Source: Sphingopyxis chilensis (GTDB lineage Bacteria > Pseudomonadota > Alphaproteobacteria > Sphingomonadales > Sphingomonadaceae). Taken from it: DNA of 64,000 nucleotides. The DNA lies in the NCBI RefSeq assembly GCF_035930445.1, contig NZ_CP142394.1:2451501-2515500 (forward strand). Direction: 5' to 3'. Positions 24,840 through 33,063 of the stretch are shown piece after piece; positions within the stretch are counted from its first letter, which is position 1, and every line of letters starts with the position of its first letter. The notes beneath the pieces were generated by a model. The model was given only the letters and a program-made list of their open reading frames with translations. It ran no database searches and was not told where the DNA came from. A program made the position numbers and the translations under genes.

Positions 24840-25858
24840 GACGCCACCTCGGCAAAGCGCACGAGGTGGCCGCCGCGCGGACCGAATGCCGCCGCGATCG
24901 CCAGTGCACGTTTGAAATGCCCGCCGAGGCTGAGTTCCTCGGTCAATCCCATCGCGCCGTGGATTTGCACGGCACTCTCGCCGGCGATCCGCACCGCGTC
25001 GCCGACCTCGATACACGCCGCGCTCACCGCCTGCGCCCGGTCGGCGCGATCCTGATCGACGGCGACGATCGCCACCTCCGTCAGCGCTGCCGCCTTCATC
25101 GCCGCAAGCTGCATGTCGGCGGCGCGGTGGCGGAGCGACTGGAATCGGCCGATCGCCATACCGAACTGCTTGCGCTGCCCAAGGTAATCGACGCTGTCGG
25201 CGATCATATGCTGTATCAGACCCACCGCCTCGGCGCAGCGCCCGGCGAGGATCAGGTCGTTCGCATAATCGGTCAGGCCACGAGCCTTGTCCCCATCCGC
25301 AAGCAAGCTCGCATCGCCTGGCTTGAGTGTGAAGGCGAGATCAGCCGACACGCTGCCGTCGTGCATGATGCGATGCCGCTGTTCAACCTTGCCGCCGTCG
25401 GCGGCGATGAGCAGCAGCGCCTCTTCGCTTGCGAGCAGCAGCAGGTCGGCTTCCGCCGCGCCTGCGACCAGGGCGGCGCAGCCGCGCACGAGCCCGTCCT
25501 CGACGGCCGGCATCGCGGCGGTCGAGGCGGCACAGATGATCGCGATGCGGCGCCGGCCCGCCGCCAGATCGCCAAGCGCCGGATGCGCGGGCGCAATGCG
25601 CGCGAGGAGCGCGCTCGCCGCGACGTGCGACAGCCAGTCGGCGCCCGCGAGCGCCGGGCCAAGCTCGGCCATCACGAGCGCGATGTCGATCGGACCGCCG
25701 CCGAAACCGCCGACATTTTCGGGCAGCGCAATCCCGGCGAGGCCGAGCGACGCGGACAGGTCGCGCCAGCCGGGGCGCGCATGGTCGGCGAGGAAACGCT
25801 GGACGCTTTCCTGAAGCATGCGCTGATCTTCGCAGAGCGGAAGGTCGAGGGCAGCCAT
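24836..25858 (-). CDS. Acyl-CoA dehydrogenase, second (shorter) subunit type
   Basis: This acyl-CoA dehydrogenase-family protein has 340 residues. The N-terminal helical domain is recognisable (LGLAGIALPENVGGFGGGPID). The middle strand domain is poorly conserved. The C-terminal helical domain has SVDYLGQRKQFGMAIGRFQSLRH and IHGAMGLTEELSLGGHFKRA. The NEIQR segment of the partner at 23709 is absent, as in the non-catalytic or alternative subunits of heteromeric acyl-CoA dehydrogenases. It is convergent with 23709-24839, overlapping by 4 bp. The start is the ATG at 25858. A pairing of the two is plausible but not shown. Confidence 0.88.
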   Translation of the reverse strand: MAALDLPLCEDQRMLQESVQRFLADHARPGWRDLSASLGLAGIALPENVGGFGGGPIDIALVMAELGPALAGADWLSHVAASALLARIAPAHPALGDLAAGRRRIAIICAASTAAMPAVEDGLVRGCAALVAGAAEADLLLLASEEALLLIAADGGKVEQRHRIMHDGSVSADLAFTLKPGDASLLADGDKARGLTDYANDLILAGRCAEAVGLIQHMIADSVDYLGQRKQFGMAIGRFQSLRHRAADMQLAAMKAAALTEVAIVAVDQDRADRAQAVSAACIEVGDAVRIAGESAVQIHGAMGLTEELSLGGHFKRALAIAAAFGPRGGHLVRFAEVAS

Positions 25859-26010
25859 GTCAGAAGGCCGGAGCGGCGGGGCGCGGCTGTTGGTCGGTAT
25901 GTGTCATTTGCTCTCCCGCACCGTTTGTGCCGCGTGGAGCGGCGCGGGTCTAGCTGATTGGTGTGGCAGGTCACCCGGACGGATGCGCCCCGCGCTTCCG
26001 GAGACTGCCT

Positions 26011-26036
26011 CATATACTTAGCAATAAAAGTATTGC
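26011..26036. promoter_or_regulatory. CTAAGTATA-type motif with nested inverted repeats
   Basis: TATACTTAG (26013-26021, the complement of CTAAGTATA) overlaps GCAATA-AAAG-TATTGC (26021-26036), a perfect inverted repeat; ATACTT and AAGTAT are also mirrored (26014-26032). It lies between the acyl-CoA dehydrogenase (25858) and the DMT transporter (26098). The same CTAAGTAT word recurs at 28016 and 37475, and a related palindrome at 32982. Confidence 0.4.
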
Positions 26037-26097
26037 ATGGCAAAGCGATGCAGGACTGGGAACGAATCGGGGACGCGGCGCGGCGCGGAAGTAGGAC

Positions 26098-27009
26098 ATG
26101 AATCCCATCTGGCTTCCCGCATCGCTGTTTGGCGGCCTGTTCCAGGCCTGGCGCACCGCATTGCAACAGCGCCTGCGCGCCGAGCTCAGCGTCAGCGGCG
26201 CGGGGCTGATCCGCTACCTTTACGGCGTTCCCTTCGCCCTTGCCTTCGCCACCATCTGGCTGACGATCCAGCGCGACGCCGTCCCCATATTCGGTGCGGC
26301 TTTCGCGGCCTTCACCGTCGCGGGGGCAATCACGCAAATGGCGGGAACGATCCTGCTGATCATGGCTTTCGGGCATCGCGGCTTCGTCGTCGGCACCGCC
26401 TTTTCCAAGACAGAAGCGGTGCAGGCGGCGCTCGTCACCGCGCTGTTCCTTGGCGAGCGATTGCCGCTGCTCGCATGGATCGGGATCGTCGCCGGGGTTG
26501 CGGGCGTGCTGGTGCTCGCGCTCGCCGGACGCGGGGTTTCGGCGCGCGAGCTCAGGCGCGCGTTCGGCCAGCCGGCGGCGCTGTGCGGGCTCGGCGCGGG
26601 ATCGATGTTCGCGCTCGCGGCGATCGCCGTGAAACTCGCGACCGCCGAACTGGAAGATATCGACCTGGTCGGATCGGCGCTCGTCACGCTCGTCGTCGTG
26701 ATGGCAATCCAGACCGGACTGCACATCCTCTGGGTCGCGCTGCGCGACCGCGATACCCTGCGCGCGGTTTTCCGGACGTGGCGCAATTCGAGCCAGGTCG
26801 GGCTGCTGTCGGCGCTCGGCTCAGCCTGCTGGTATATCGGCTTCGCCGCGGCACCTGCGGCGCTGGTGCGGATCGTCGGGCAGGTCGAGGTCGTGTTCAC
26901 GATCGGCTTTGCGCATTTCTACCTGCGCGAGCCGGTGCGGTGGCACGAGATCGTCGGGCTGCTGCTCGTCGTCGGCGGCGTCGTGATGGCGCTGCTCGCC
27001 ACCTTTTAG
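26098..27009 (+). CDS. DMT-superfamily (EamA-like) transporter
   Basis: This integral membrane protein of 303 residues has about nine to ten hydrophobic helices. It shows the internal two-fold repeat style of EamA permeases: a first half ending near VLVLALAGRG, and a second half with SACWYIGFAAAPAALVRIVGQVEVVFTIGF and a C-terminal VGLLLVVGGVVMALLA. Such proteins export or import small metabolites. The ATG at 26098 lies in a gap containing an inverted-repeat motif. It is convergent with the HMG-CoA-lyase-like gene. Substrate unknown. Confidence 0.83.
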   Translation: MNPIWLPASLFGGLFQAWRTALQQRLRAELSVSGAGLIRYLYGVPFALAFATIWLTIQRDAVPIFGAAFAAFTVAGAITQMAGTILLIMAFGHRGFVVGTAFSKTEAVQAALVTALFLGERLPLLAWIGIVAGVAGVLVLALAGRGVSARELRRAFGQPAALCGLGAGSMFALAAIAVKLATAELEDIDLVGSALVTLVVVMAIQTGLHILWVALRDRDTLRAVFRTWRNSSQVGLLSALGSACWYIGFAAAPAALVRIVGQVEVVFTIGFAHFYLREPVRWHEIVGLLLVVGGVVMALLATF

Positions 27010-27059
27010 GGCCACGTTGGTCAGGCTTTTCCAAACGGAGTATATTAGGCGACACCGCT

Positions 27060-27962
27060 CTAGGGAAAGACGGGCGCCCTGCTGACCATTGCCGGCAAGG
27101 GGCGCCCCATTACGCCGGTGAGCCAGTCGGCCGCTTCGACGACCTTCGACAAATCCACACCCGTCGCGACCCCGCTCCGTTCGAGCATATAGACGACGTC
27201 CTCGGTCGCGACATTGCCTGCCGCGCCGGGCGCGAAGGGACAGCCGCCGAGCCCGCCGAGCGACGCGTCGACAGTCGCCGCCCCCTCGTTCACCGCCGCC
27301 CAGACATTGGCGATGCCGGTGCCGCGCGTGTTATGAAAATGGACGCGCACGGGGAGTTCCCCGACCGCCTCGCGCACGCAGCCGACCATTTCCGAAACCT
27401 GCGCGGGCGCCCCGACGCCGATCGTGTCGGCGAGCGCGATTTCGCGCGGGTCCGCGTCGGCGGCGCGCTTCGCCATATCGACGACGCGCTCGATCGCGAC
27501 GCGCCCCTCAAACGGACAGCCGAAGGCGGTGGCGATGGTGATCTGGCCGCTGCGCCCCACCTCCCGCGCGAATGCGACGATCTCCATCGCCGCCGCGAGC
27601 GATTCGTCGGAGCTTTGGCCCTGATTGCGAATGCCGAAACTGTCGCTCGTCACGCAAACCGCACCGAGTTCGTCGATGCGCCCGGTCGCGAGCGCGCGCT
27701 CGGCACCGCGCCGGTTGAGGACGAGCCCGATATAGGTCACATCGTCGCGCTCGGGCAGCATCGCGACGAGGTCCTCGGCGTCGGCAAGCTGCGGCACCTT
27801 CTTCGGATTGACGAAGCTCGTCACCTCGATGCGACGCACGCCATACTCGATCGCACGGCGGACGAGTTCGAGCTTGTCGGCGGTGGAAACGATCGCCGCT
27901 TCATTCTGGAGCCCATCGCGCGGGCCGACCTCTACCAGTTCCACCACCTTATTTTTCAACAT
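27060..27962 (-). CDS. Hydroxymethylglutaryl-CoA lyase-like enzyme
   Basis: This DRE-TIM metallolyase of 300 residues cleaves 3-hydroxy-3-methylglutaryl-CoA or a related beta-hydroxyacyl-CoA to acetyl-CoA plus a keto acid. Motifs are VEVGPRDGLQNE, VTSFVNPKKVPQLADAE, ATAFGCPFEG, ADTIGVG, VRVHFHNTRGTG and GGLGGCPFAPGAAGN with the loop cysteine typical of HMG-CoA lyases. The ATG at 27962 follows GAAGG; the frame is open further upstream but overlaps the divergent gene, so I reject that extension. It is divergent from a CaiB-type CoA transferase, so together they could activate and split a branched dicarboxylic acid. Confidence 0.9.
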   Translation of the reverse strand: MLKNKVVELVEVGPRDGLQNEAAIVSTADKLELVRRAIEYGVRRIEVTSFVNPKKVPQLADAEDLVAMLPERDDVTYIGLVLNRRGAERALATGRIDELGAVCVTSDSFGIRNQGQSSDESLAAAMEIVAFAREVGRSGQITIATAFGCPFEGRVAIERVVDMAKRAADADPREIALADTIGVGAPAQVSEMVGCVREAVGELPVRVHFHNTRGTGIANVWAAVNEGAATVDASLGGLGGCPFAPGAAGNVATEDVVYMLERSGVATGVDLSKVVEAADWLTGVMGRPLPAMVSRAPVFP

Positions 27963-28015
27963 CTTGCGCCTTCGACATCCCGAGTCATTTAGCAGGTTGA
28001 AAATTACATAGCATT

Positions 28016-28029
28016 CTAAGTATACAAAG
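28016..28029. promoter_or_regulatory. CTAAGTATACAAAG imperfect palindrome in a divergent gap
   Basis: This 14-bp site has the form CTWWGTATACWWAG and is centred on GTATAC. It lies between the HMG-CoA-lyase-like gene (27962) and the CoA transferase (28081). It matches the perfect palindrome at 32982-32993 and the CTAAGTAT words at 26013-26021 and 37475-37484, suggesting one operator family. Confidence 0.45.
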
Positions 28030-28080
28030 GCCATCGACGAAGCAGGCCGTCTTACCAGAGTCGGCCGCGAAAGGAATGAT

Positions 28081-29244
28081 ATGAGCGAGACGGGCAGCGG
28101 GGGCGCGCTGGAAGGCATCAGGGTGGTCGAGATGGGGCAGCTCATCGCCGGCCCCTTCTGCGGACAGCTGCTCGGCGACATGGGTGCCGAAATCGTCAAG
28201 CTCGAACCGCCGGTGACCGGCGACCAGATGCGCAACTGGGGTCAGGGCGACAAGCCGAGCTGGTGGCGCGTGATCGCGCGCAACAAATATTCGGTAGCGG
28301 TCGATCTGCGGTCCGAAGAAGGCCAGGCGCTGGCACGCGAGCTGATCGCGAAGGCGGATATATTGATCGAGAATTTCCGTCCCGGCACGCTCGAGAAGTG
28401 GAATCTCGATCCCGCCGAACTCCGCACGGCGAACCCCGGGCTGATCGTCGTGCGCGTGTCGGGCTATGGTCAGACCGGCCCTTACTCCACGCGCGCCGGC
28501 TTCGGCGGTATCGGGGAGGCAATGGGTGGCTGGCGCGGTATCGTCGGCTATCCCGACCTGCCGCCCGCGCGCATGGGCGTGTCGATCGGCGACACGCTCG
28601 CCGCGACTTACGGCTGCGTGGGGGCGCTCGCAGCGCTCCATCACCGCAGCAAGACCGGCGAAGGACAGATCGTCGATTCCGCCCTCTATGAGGCGGTGCT
28701 GCAGGTCATGGAATCGACCGTGTCCGACTATTCGGCGAGCGGCACCAAGCGTCGGCGCACCGGATCGACCTTGCCCGGCATCGCGCCCTCGAACGTCTAT
28801 CCGTGCCGCGACGGCGAATATCTGATCGGCGCCAATCAGGACGGCGTCTTCGCGCGGCTCGCCGCCGCCATGGGGCGGTCTGAGCTTGCGCACGACGAAC
28901 GCTATGCCACGCACCGCGCGCGCGGTGTGCGGCAGGAGGAACTCGACGCGCTGATCGGCGAATGGACGAGGACGCTGACGATCGAGGAACTCGAAGCGAA
29001 GATGGTCGAAGCCGGCGTGCCCGCAGGCCGCGTCTTCGACGCCGAAGACATGATGGCCGACCCGCATTTCGCCGCGCGCGATGCCTTGGTGACGGTCGCC
29101 GACGAAGAATTGGGCGAAGTCACCATGCAGGGTGTCTTCCCCAAGCTGTCAGCCACGCCGGGCAGCGTTCGCCGCCCTGCCCCGCTGACGGTTGGACAGG
29201 ATAGCGCAGACGTCCTGAAACGATGGCTCGGACGGGAGGCTTGA
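28081..29244 (+). CDS. CaiB/BaiF-family CoA transferase
   Basis: This class III CoA transferase has 387 residues and moves CoA between acyl-CoA and a free carboxylic acid. Family motifs are VVEMGQLIAGPFCGQLLGDMGAEIVKLEPP, containing the usual N-terminal Rossmann half, NKYSVAVDLRS, ENFRPGTLEKW, GYGQTGPYSTRAGFG and DSALYEAVLQVMES. The catalytic Asp is expected in the region around GVSIGDTLAATYG. It starts at 28081 after AAAGGAA and is followed within 5 bp by a GST gene (TGAGGCGATG), so the pair is an operon. It is divergent from the HMG-CoA-lyase-like gene, and together they fit succinyl-CoA-dependent activation and cleavage of a branched acid such as citramalate (inference). Confidence 0.9.
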   Translation: MSETGSGGALEGIRVVEMGQLIAGPFCGQLLGDMGAEIVKLEPPVTGDQMRNWGQGDKPSWWRVIARNKYSVAVDLRSEEGQALARELIAKADILIENFRPGTLEKWNLDPAELRTANPGLIVVRVSGYGQTGPYSTRAGFGGIGEAMGGWRGIVGYPDLPPARMGVSIGDTLAATYGCVGALAALHHRSKTGEGQIVDSALYEAVLQVMESTVSDYSASGTKRRRTGSTLPGIAPSNVYPCRDGEYLIGANQDGVFARLAAAMGRSELAHDERYATHRARGVRQEELDALIGEWTRTLTIEELEAKMVEAGVPAGRVFDAEDMMADPHFAARDALVTVADEELGEVTMQGVFPKLSATPGSVRRPAPLTVGQDSADVLKRWLGREA

Positions 29245-29248
29245 GGCG

Positions 29249-29953
29249 ATGATCACCCTCTACGGCGGCCCGACCCCCAATGCGCGCAAGATCGCGATCG
29301 CGCTCCTCGAAATGGAGCTCGACTGGCGGCTCGAATATATCGACATCCTTGCGGGCGACCAGCTGACCCCCGAATTCCTCGCGCTCAACCCGAACAACAA
29401 GACGCCGGTGATCGTCGATGATCAAGGACCCGGCGGCGAGCGGTTCATACTGTGGGAAACCGGCGCGATCCTGCTCTATCTCGCCGAAAAGACCGGGCGC
29501 TTCCTGCCCTCCGACCCGGTAAAGCGCGCGATCTGCTGGCAATGGCTGACGTTCCAGCTATCGGGCGTCGGCCCGATGTTCGGGCAGGAGGCACATTTCA
29601 CCCACTATGCCAAGGACCGGCACGAATATGCGATCGAACGGTACAGCCGCGAGGTCGACCGGCTGATGATGGTGATCGACAAAAGACTGGGCGAGGCCGA
29701 ATGGCTGGCCGGCCACGACTATACCATCGCCGACATGGCCACCCTGCCCTATCTCCGCCGCCAGCTGATCGAGAAGGCCGGGCGCTTCCCCCATGTCGAG
29801 CGCTGGGGCGCCGCCATGCTCGAACGGCCAGCGGTCGCCGAGGGGATGAAGGTCGGCGTCGCGCGCGCCGAGACGATCGAGGGCGGGCTCACCGGCTTCA
29901 CCGACGAACATCGCGCGATCCTATGGGGCGACCGCCAGCACGCGACACGTTGA
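29249..29953 (+). CDS. Glutathione S-transferase (Nu/YfcG-like)
   Basis: This cytoplasmic GST has 234 residues. The thioredoxin-like domain is at about 1-85 with the glutathione-binding NNKTPVIVDD and ETGAILLYLAEKTGRF. The helical C-terminal domain has the ITIAD-type box as YTIADMATLPYL. An active-site Thr/Asn near the N-terminus (GGPTPNARK) resembles the Nu-class enzymes that have disulfide reductase or lyase activity. It is coupled to the CoA transferase and closely related to the GSTs at 31707 and 35822. Convergent with the LysR gene with a 4-bp gap. Reaction unknown; a ring-opening, isomerase or ether-cleavage step is possible. Confidence 0.9.
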   Translation: MITLYGGPTPNARKIAIALLEMELDWRLEYIDILAGDQLTPEFLALNPNNKTPVIVDDQGPGGERFILWETGAILLYLAEKTGRFLPSDPVKRAICWQWLTFQLSGVGPMFGQEAHFTHYAKDRHEYAIERYSREVDRLMMVIDKRLGEAEWLAGHDYTIADMATLPYLRRQLIEKAGRFPHVERWGAAMLERPAVAEGMKVGVARAETIEGGLTGFTDEHRAILWGDRQHATR

Positions 29954-29957
29954 GCGG

Positions 29958-30848
29958 CTATGCAAACCCCGCCAGCGCCGGCGTCTGTTCATAATATTCG
30001 ATGAGCAGTTCGGTGAGTTCCCGTATCTTTCGCGCGGGGTGCTGGCTGGGCGGGCGGACGACATAAACACCCGCGGGCGGCGGAAGATGCCGCGTCATGA
30101 CGGGGACGAGCGCGCCCGAGGCCACATAGTCATGCGACAGGCCGTCGGGGAGATAGGCAACCCCGAGTCCGGCCACCGCCGCCGCGATCAACGCCGTCCC
30201 GTTGTCCGCCTTGAAACGCCCCTGCGGACGGACCGTTACGACCCTGTCGCCGTCGATGAGCTGCCAGCTTTCGGTGCCCTGCATCAGCGCCTGATGGGCG
30301 ACGAGCTCATCGGGCGTCTCGGGCGCACCATGCGCTTCGATATAGGCCGGGCTGGCGAGCAACCGTCCGTACATCGGGCCGATACGGCGCGCGATCAGGT
30401 TGGAGTCCTGCAGATAGCCGACGCGGATCGCGCAATCATAACCCTCCGCGATCAGATCGACGAACCGGTCGGTGTAACAGGTCTGGAGATGAAGCCGCGG
30501 ATGGCGGCGCGCCATTTTGGCAAGCACGGGCGCGAAATGGGTCGGGCCGAAAGTCAGAGGCGCCGAAACCCGCAAGCGGCCGCGCAGTTCGCCCGCGGGA
30601 AGAATGGTTTCCCTCGCCACGTCGATCTCGGCGCCGGCTCTGGCGGCATGGTCGCGGAAGATGGCGCCCGCTTCGGTCAGCGCGGCGCCGCGCGTCGATC
30701 GCGCGAGCAATTGGACGCCCAGCTCCGCCTCGAGCCGCGATAGCCGCCGACTGACGATCGATTTGGAAACACCCAGCCGACGCGCGGCGGGCGACACGCC
30801 CCCGGCGTCGGCCACTTCCACAAAGGTGCGCAGGTCATCGATATCCAA
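29958..30848 (-). CDS. LysR-family transcriptional regulator
   Basis: This LysR-type regulator has 296 residues. The N-terminal winged helix is at about 1-62 (LRTFVEVADAGGVSPAARRLGVSKSIVSRRLSRLE). An effector-binding domain starts near residue 88 (LRVSAPLTFGPTHFAP). The start is a TTG at 30848 preceded by GAGGA. It is divergent from the isochorismatase-like gene, the usual LysR target layout. Two GTCAA-N5-TTGAC sites, which have the T-N11-A form of LysR boxes, occur at 32996 and 41798 in the same cluster and are candidate targets, although none is in its own promoter gap. Confidence 0.92.
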   Translation of the reverse strand: MDIDDLRTFVEVADAGGVSPAARRLGVSKSIVSRRLSRLEAELGVQLLARSTRGAALTEAGAIFRDHAARAGAEIDVARETILPAGELRGRLRVSAPLTFGPTHFAPVLAKMARRHPRLHLQTCYTDRFVDLIAEGYDCAIRVGYLQDSNLIARRIGPMYGRLLASPAYIEAHGAPETPDELVAHQALMQGTESWQLIDGDRVVTVRPQGRFKADNGTALIAAAVAGLGVAYLPDGLSHDYVASGALVPVMTRHLPPPAGVYVVRPPSQHPARKIRELTELLIEYYEQTPALAGFA

Positions 30849-30997
30849 TAGCCGTTCCTCATTCCGCGACGCTGTGTGGCAGATGGCGACACTACCGGAT
30901 CGGCTTGGGGAACGGCAATACCCGTGTGCAGGCCATGTCGCAGAGAGCGCGGGCCTGCCGGCACAATGCCTTACTCTATCGACAGCAAGGGATAATC

Positions 30998-31651
30998 ATG
31001 ACCTTTCGCAACGGCCTCGCGTCGCTCCTTCGCCCCGAGGATTCGGTCCTCGTCCTGATCGATCACCAGCCCTATCAGCTGGCGAACCTCAACAGCCACG
31101 ATCCGCACGCGGTGGTCAATAATTCGGCCGCCCTCGCGAAAACCGCGAAGGCGTTCGGCGTCCCCACCATCCTGACCAGCGTGGTCGCCGATCGCGGCGG
31201 CCTTATCTTTCCCCAGATCACCGATCTGTTCCCCGGCCAGGAAGTGATCGACCGCACCTTCATCAACACATGGGAAGACCGGAAGGTGGTCGACGCGGTG
31301 AAGGCGACGGGCCGCAAGCAGCTGATCATCGCGGGCCTGTGGACCGAGATCTGCGTCGCGATGCCGGTTATCCAGGCGCTCGGCGAAGGCTGGGACGTCA
31401 CGGTCATCACCGATGCGTCGGGCGGGACATCGATCGAGGCGCATGAGGCTGCGATCCAGCGCATGATCGCAGCGGGCGCGAACATGATGACGTGGCTTGC
31501 CCTCGCGGCGGAATGGCAGCGCGACTGGGCGCGGACCGAACATGCCGCCGAACTGACCGACGTCCTCATCCAGCACGCCGCGGGCAGCGGCATCGCCTAT
31601 CTGTGGGAACAGCAACTGCTCAACACGCCTGTGCCCGACGCGGCCGGCTGA
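30998..31651 (+). CDS. Isochorismatase-family cysteine hydrolase
   Basis: This hydrolase of the isochorismatase/nicotinamidase superfamily has 217 residues and resembles the YcaC-type members. The catalytic Asp is in LVLIDHQPYQL and the catalytic Cys in GLWTEICVAMPVIQAL; the Lys of the triad is probably in the KQLIIAG or nearby strand. The ATG at 30998 follows AAGGGATAA; the in-frame extension upstream to 30905 is unlikely. Divergent from LysR. A strong stem-loop follows the stop codon. The substrate may be an amide or an enol ether made in the cluster's pathway. Confidence 0.88.
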   Translation: MTFRNGLASLLRPEDSVLVLIDHQPYQLANLNSHDPHAVVNNSAALAKTAKAFGVPTILTSVVADRGGLIFPQITDLFPGQEVIDRTFINTWEDRKVVDAVKATGRKQLIIAGLWTEICVAMPVIQALGEGWDVTVITDASGGTSIEAHEAAIQRMIAAGANMMTWLALAAEWQRDWARTEHAAELTDVLIQHAAGSGIAYLWEQQLLNTPVPDAAG

Positions 31652-31657
31652 TCCGTT

Positions 31658-31685
31658 GGTGCCGGGATTCGCCGATCCCGGCACC
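31658..31685. terminator. Perfect 11-bp stem-loop between convergent genes
   Basis: GGTGCCGGGAT and ATCCCGGCACC are perfectly complementary around a 6-nt loop. It lies between the isochorismatase-like gene (ends 31651, plus strand) and the GST gene (ends 31707, minus strand). There is no T-run on either side, so it may be a bidirectional RNA-end or stability element rather than a classical intrinsic terminator. Confidence 0.6.
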
Positions 31686-31706
31686 CTCTCGCGCGCGCCG
31701 TCGCCT

Positions 31707-32432
31707 TCAGTCGCCCTTCACCGCTGCGTGATTTGCGGCGCCGAACATGTTCGACCACTCCTTCTCGTCGAGCGTCTGGTGGCGGCCGATATATTTCTCG
31801 GGCGCCTTCAGGTCCTCGCGCGCTATCGCGCGCGCGACGGCGGGGCGTTCGCGGATGCGTTCGAACCATCTGTGCATCGCCGGCCATTCGTCGAGCCCCA
31901 TGCCCATCACGAACGCCGATGCGCGGCCAGGCCAGATCGCCATATCGGCGATGCTGTATTCGTCGCCGGCGACATAGGCGCTCTTGTCCAGCCGCTTTTC
32001 GAGCACGGTGAGCAGGCGCTTCAATTCCTTGGTATAACGCTCGACGGCATAATCCTGCCCCGCCGGGGCATAGCGCAGGAAGTGACTCGCCTGCCCGCCC
32101 ATCGGCCCGAGCCCGGCGACCTGCCACGTCAGCCACGACAGCGTCGCCGCGCGCGCCGCGCCCGATGCCGGCAGGAAACGCCCGCCCTTTTCGGCCAGAT
32201 ATTGCAGAATCGCTCCCGACTCAAATACCGTCACGGGATCGCCGCCACCCGCCGGAGCAAGATCGACGATCGCGGGCAATTTGTGGTTCGGATTGATACG
32301 GCCGAACGATGAGGCGAGCTGATCGCCGTTGAAAATGTCATAGGGGATGACGCGATACGGCTCGCCGATTTCCTCAAGCATGATCGCGACCTTCTGTCCG
32401 TTCGGGGTCGCCGAATAATGCAGGTCGATCAT
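31707..32432 (-). CDS. Glutathione S-transferase (Nu/YfcG-like)
   Basis: This GST has 241 residues. The N-terminal domain has YSATPNGQKVAIMLEE, the glutathione-binding NHKLPAIVD and ESGAILQYLAEKGGRF. The helical domain has YSIADMAIWP and a C-terminal tail with EKEWSNMFG. That tail is shared with the GST at 35822 (EEQWSNLFG), so the two are close paralogues on opposite sides of the TonB receptor gene. It follows the DUF3237 gene by a few bases in one transcript. Substrate unknown. Confidence 0.9.
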   Translation of the reverse strand: MIDLHYSATPNGQKVAIMLEEIGEPYRVIPYDIFNGDQLASSFGRINPNHKLPAIVDLAPAGGGDPVTVFESGAILQYLAEKGGRFLPASGAARAATLSWLTWQVAGLGPMGGQASHFLRYAPAGQDYAVERYTKELKRLLTVLEKRLDKSAYVAGDEYSIADMAIWPGRASAFVMGMGLDEWPAMHRWFERIRERPAVARAIAREDLKAPEKYIGRHQTLDEKEWSNMFGAANHAAVKGD

Positions 32433-32433
32433 C

Positions 32434-32940
32434 TCAAAGCACCTCGTGGATCACATGGCGGACCCCGAAATCGGTGCGCGCGCCCACGCCCACGGCGAGC
32501 ACGCCGTTGAGCCAGCCATATTTCGCGCTCGCGGTTTCGAACACCGGCGCGATTCGCAGATAGTATCTTGACGCCTCGGCGTCGGGCACCTCCGGATCGA
32601 CAAAGGTCGCGCGGACATCGTCGGGAATTATATTGCGCCCTGTATAGCTCAGATAAATGAGGTCGCCGTCGTCCGTCTGCCACACCGCGCGGGCATCGAA
32701 AGTGCCGACCGAAGCGTCGTCACCCAGCCGCCCGCTGCGTGACCAGTTGCCGCCGCCGGGCAATACTATCCCGTTGATACGCGGACCGAAAAAGCGACCA
32801 CCGCTGATATATCCCAACCGCTGATCGCCGAACGGCGAGGCACCGATGCCGATGATACCGCCGCCTACGTCGAACTCGACGGTGCACAGATGGCGCGTCG
32901 CCAGCGCGGTGGGTTCAGCGCGCGAATTTTCTTCGTCCAT
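32434..32940 (-). CDS. DUF3237 protein
   Basis: This small protein of 168 residues belongs to the DUF3237 beta-barrel family. Typical blocks are FDVGGGIIGIGASPFGDQR, GRFFGPRINGIVLPGGGNW, DARAVWQTDDGDLIYLSYTG and a C-terminal YGWLNGVLAVGVG. The ATG at 32940 is placed by AGAGGA eight bases upstream. DUF3237 genes are common in catabolic clusters for aromatic or terpenoid compounds but their role is not established. It is the first gene of a two-gene unit with the GST at 31707 and is divergent from a TonB receptor gene across a gap with two palindromes. Confidence 0.88.
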   Translation of the reverse strand: MDEENSRAEPTALATRHLCTVEFDVGGGIIGIGASPFGDQRLGYISGGRFFGPRINGIVLPGGGNWSRSGRLGDDASVGTFDARAVWQTDDGDLIYLSYTGRNIIPDDVRATFVDPEVPDAEASRYYLRIAPVFETASAKYGWLNGVLAVGVGARTDFGVRHVIHEVL

Positions 32941-32981
32941 GATGCGAATCCTCTTCCTGCCTATGGACAAGTATAAAACCA

Positions 32982-32993
32982 TTAGTATACTAA
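32982..32993. promoter_or_regulatory. Perfect palindrome TTAGTATACTAA
   Basis: This 12-bp perfect palindrome, extended by a G to TTAGTATACTAAG, lies between the DUF3237 gene and the TonB receptor gene. It is the most symmetrical member of the CTAAGTATAC-like motif set found at 26013, 28016 and 37475. Confidence 0.5.
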
Positions 32994-32995
32994 GG

Positions 32996-33010
32996 GTCAA
33001 TCAGATTGAC
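32996..33010. promoter_or_regulatory. GTCAA-N5-TTGAC dyad, LysR-box-like
   Basis: GTCAATCAGATTGAC is a perfect 6-3-6 inverted repeat, equally readable as GTCAA-N5-TTGAC. It contains T-N11-A as in LysR boxes. It sits 3 bp after the TTAGTATACTAA palindrome and 54 bp before the TonB receptor ATG. The same architecture recurs at 41798-41812. Confidence 0.45.
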
Positions 33011-33063
33011 GGATCGGAAGGCTTTCCGGGACCGCAACAAACAAGCTCTATGGGAGGGTGACA

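Noticed and set aside
27963..28235. Upstream extension of the HMG-CoA-lyase-like frame
   Set aside because: It runs into the divergent CoA transferase gene; the enzyme begins at the MLKNK start at 27962 with GAAGG upstream.
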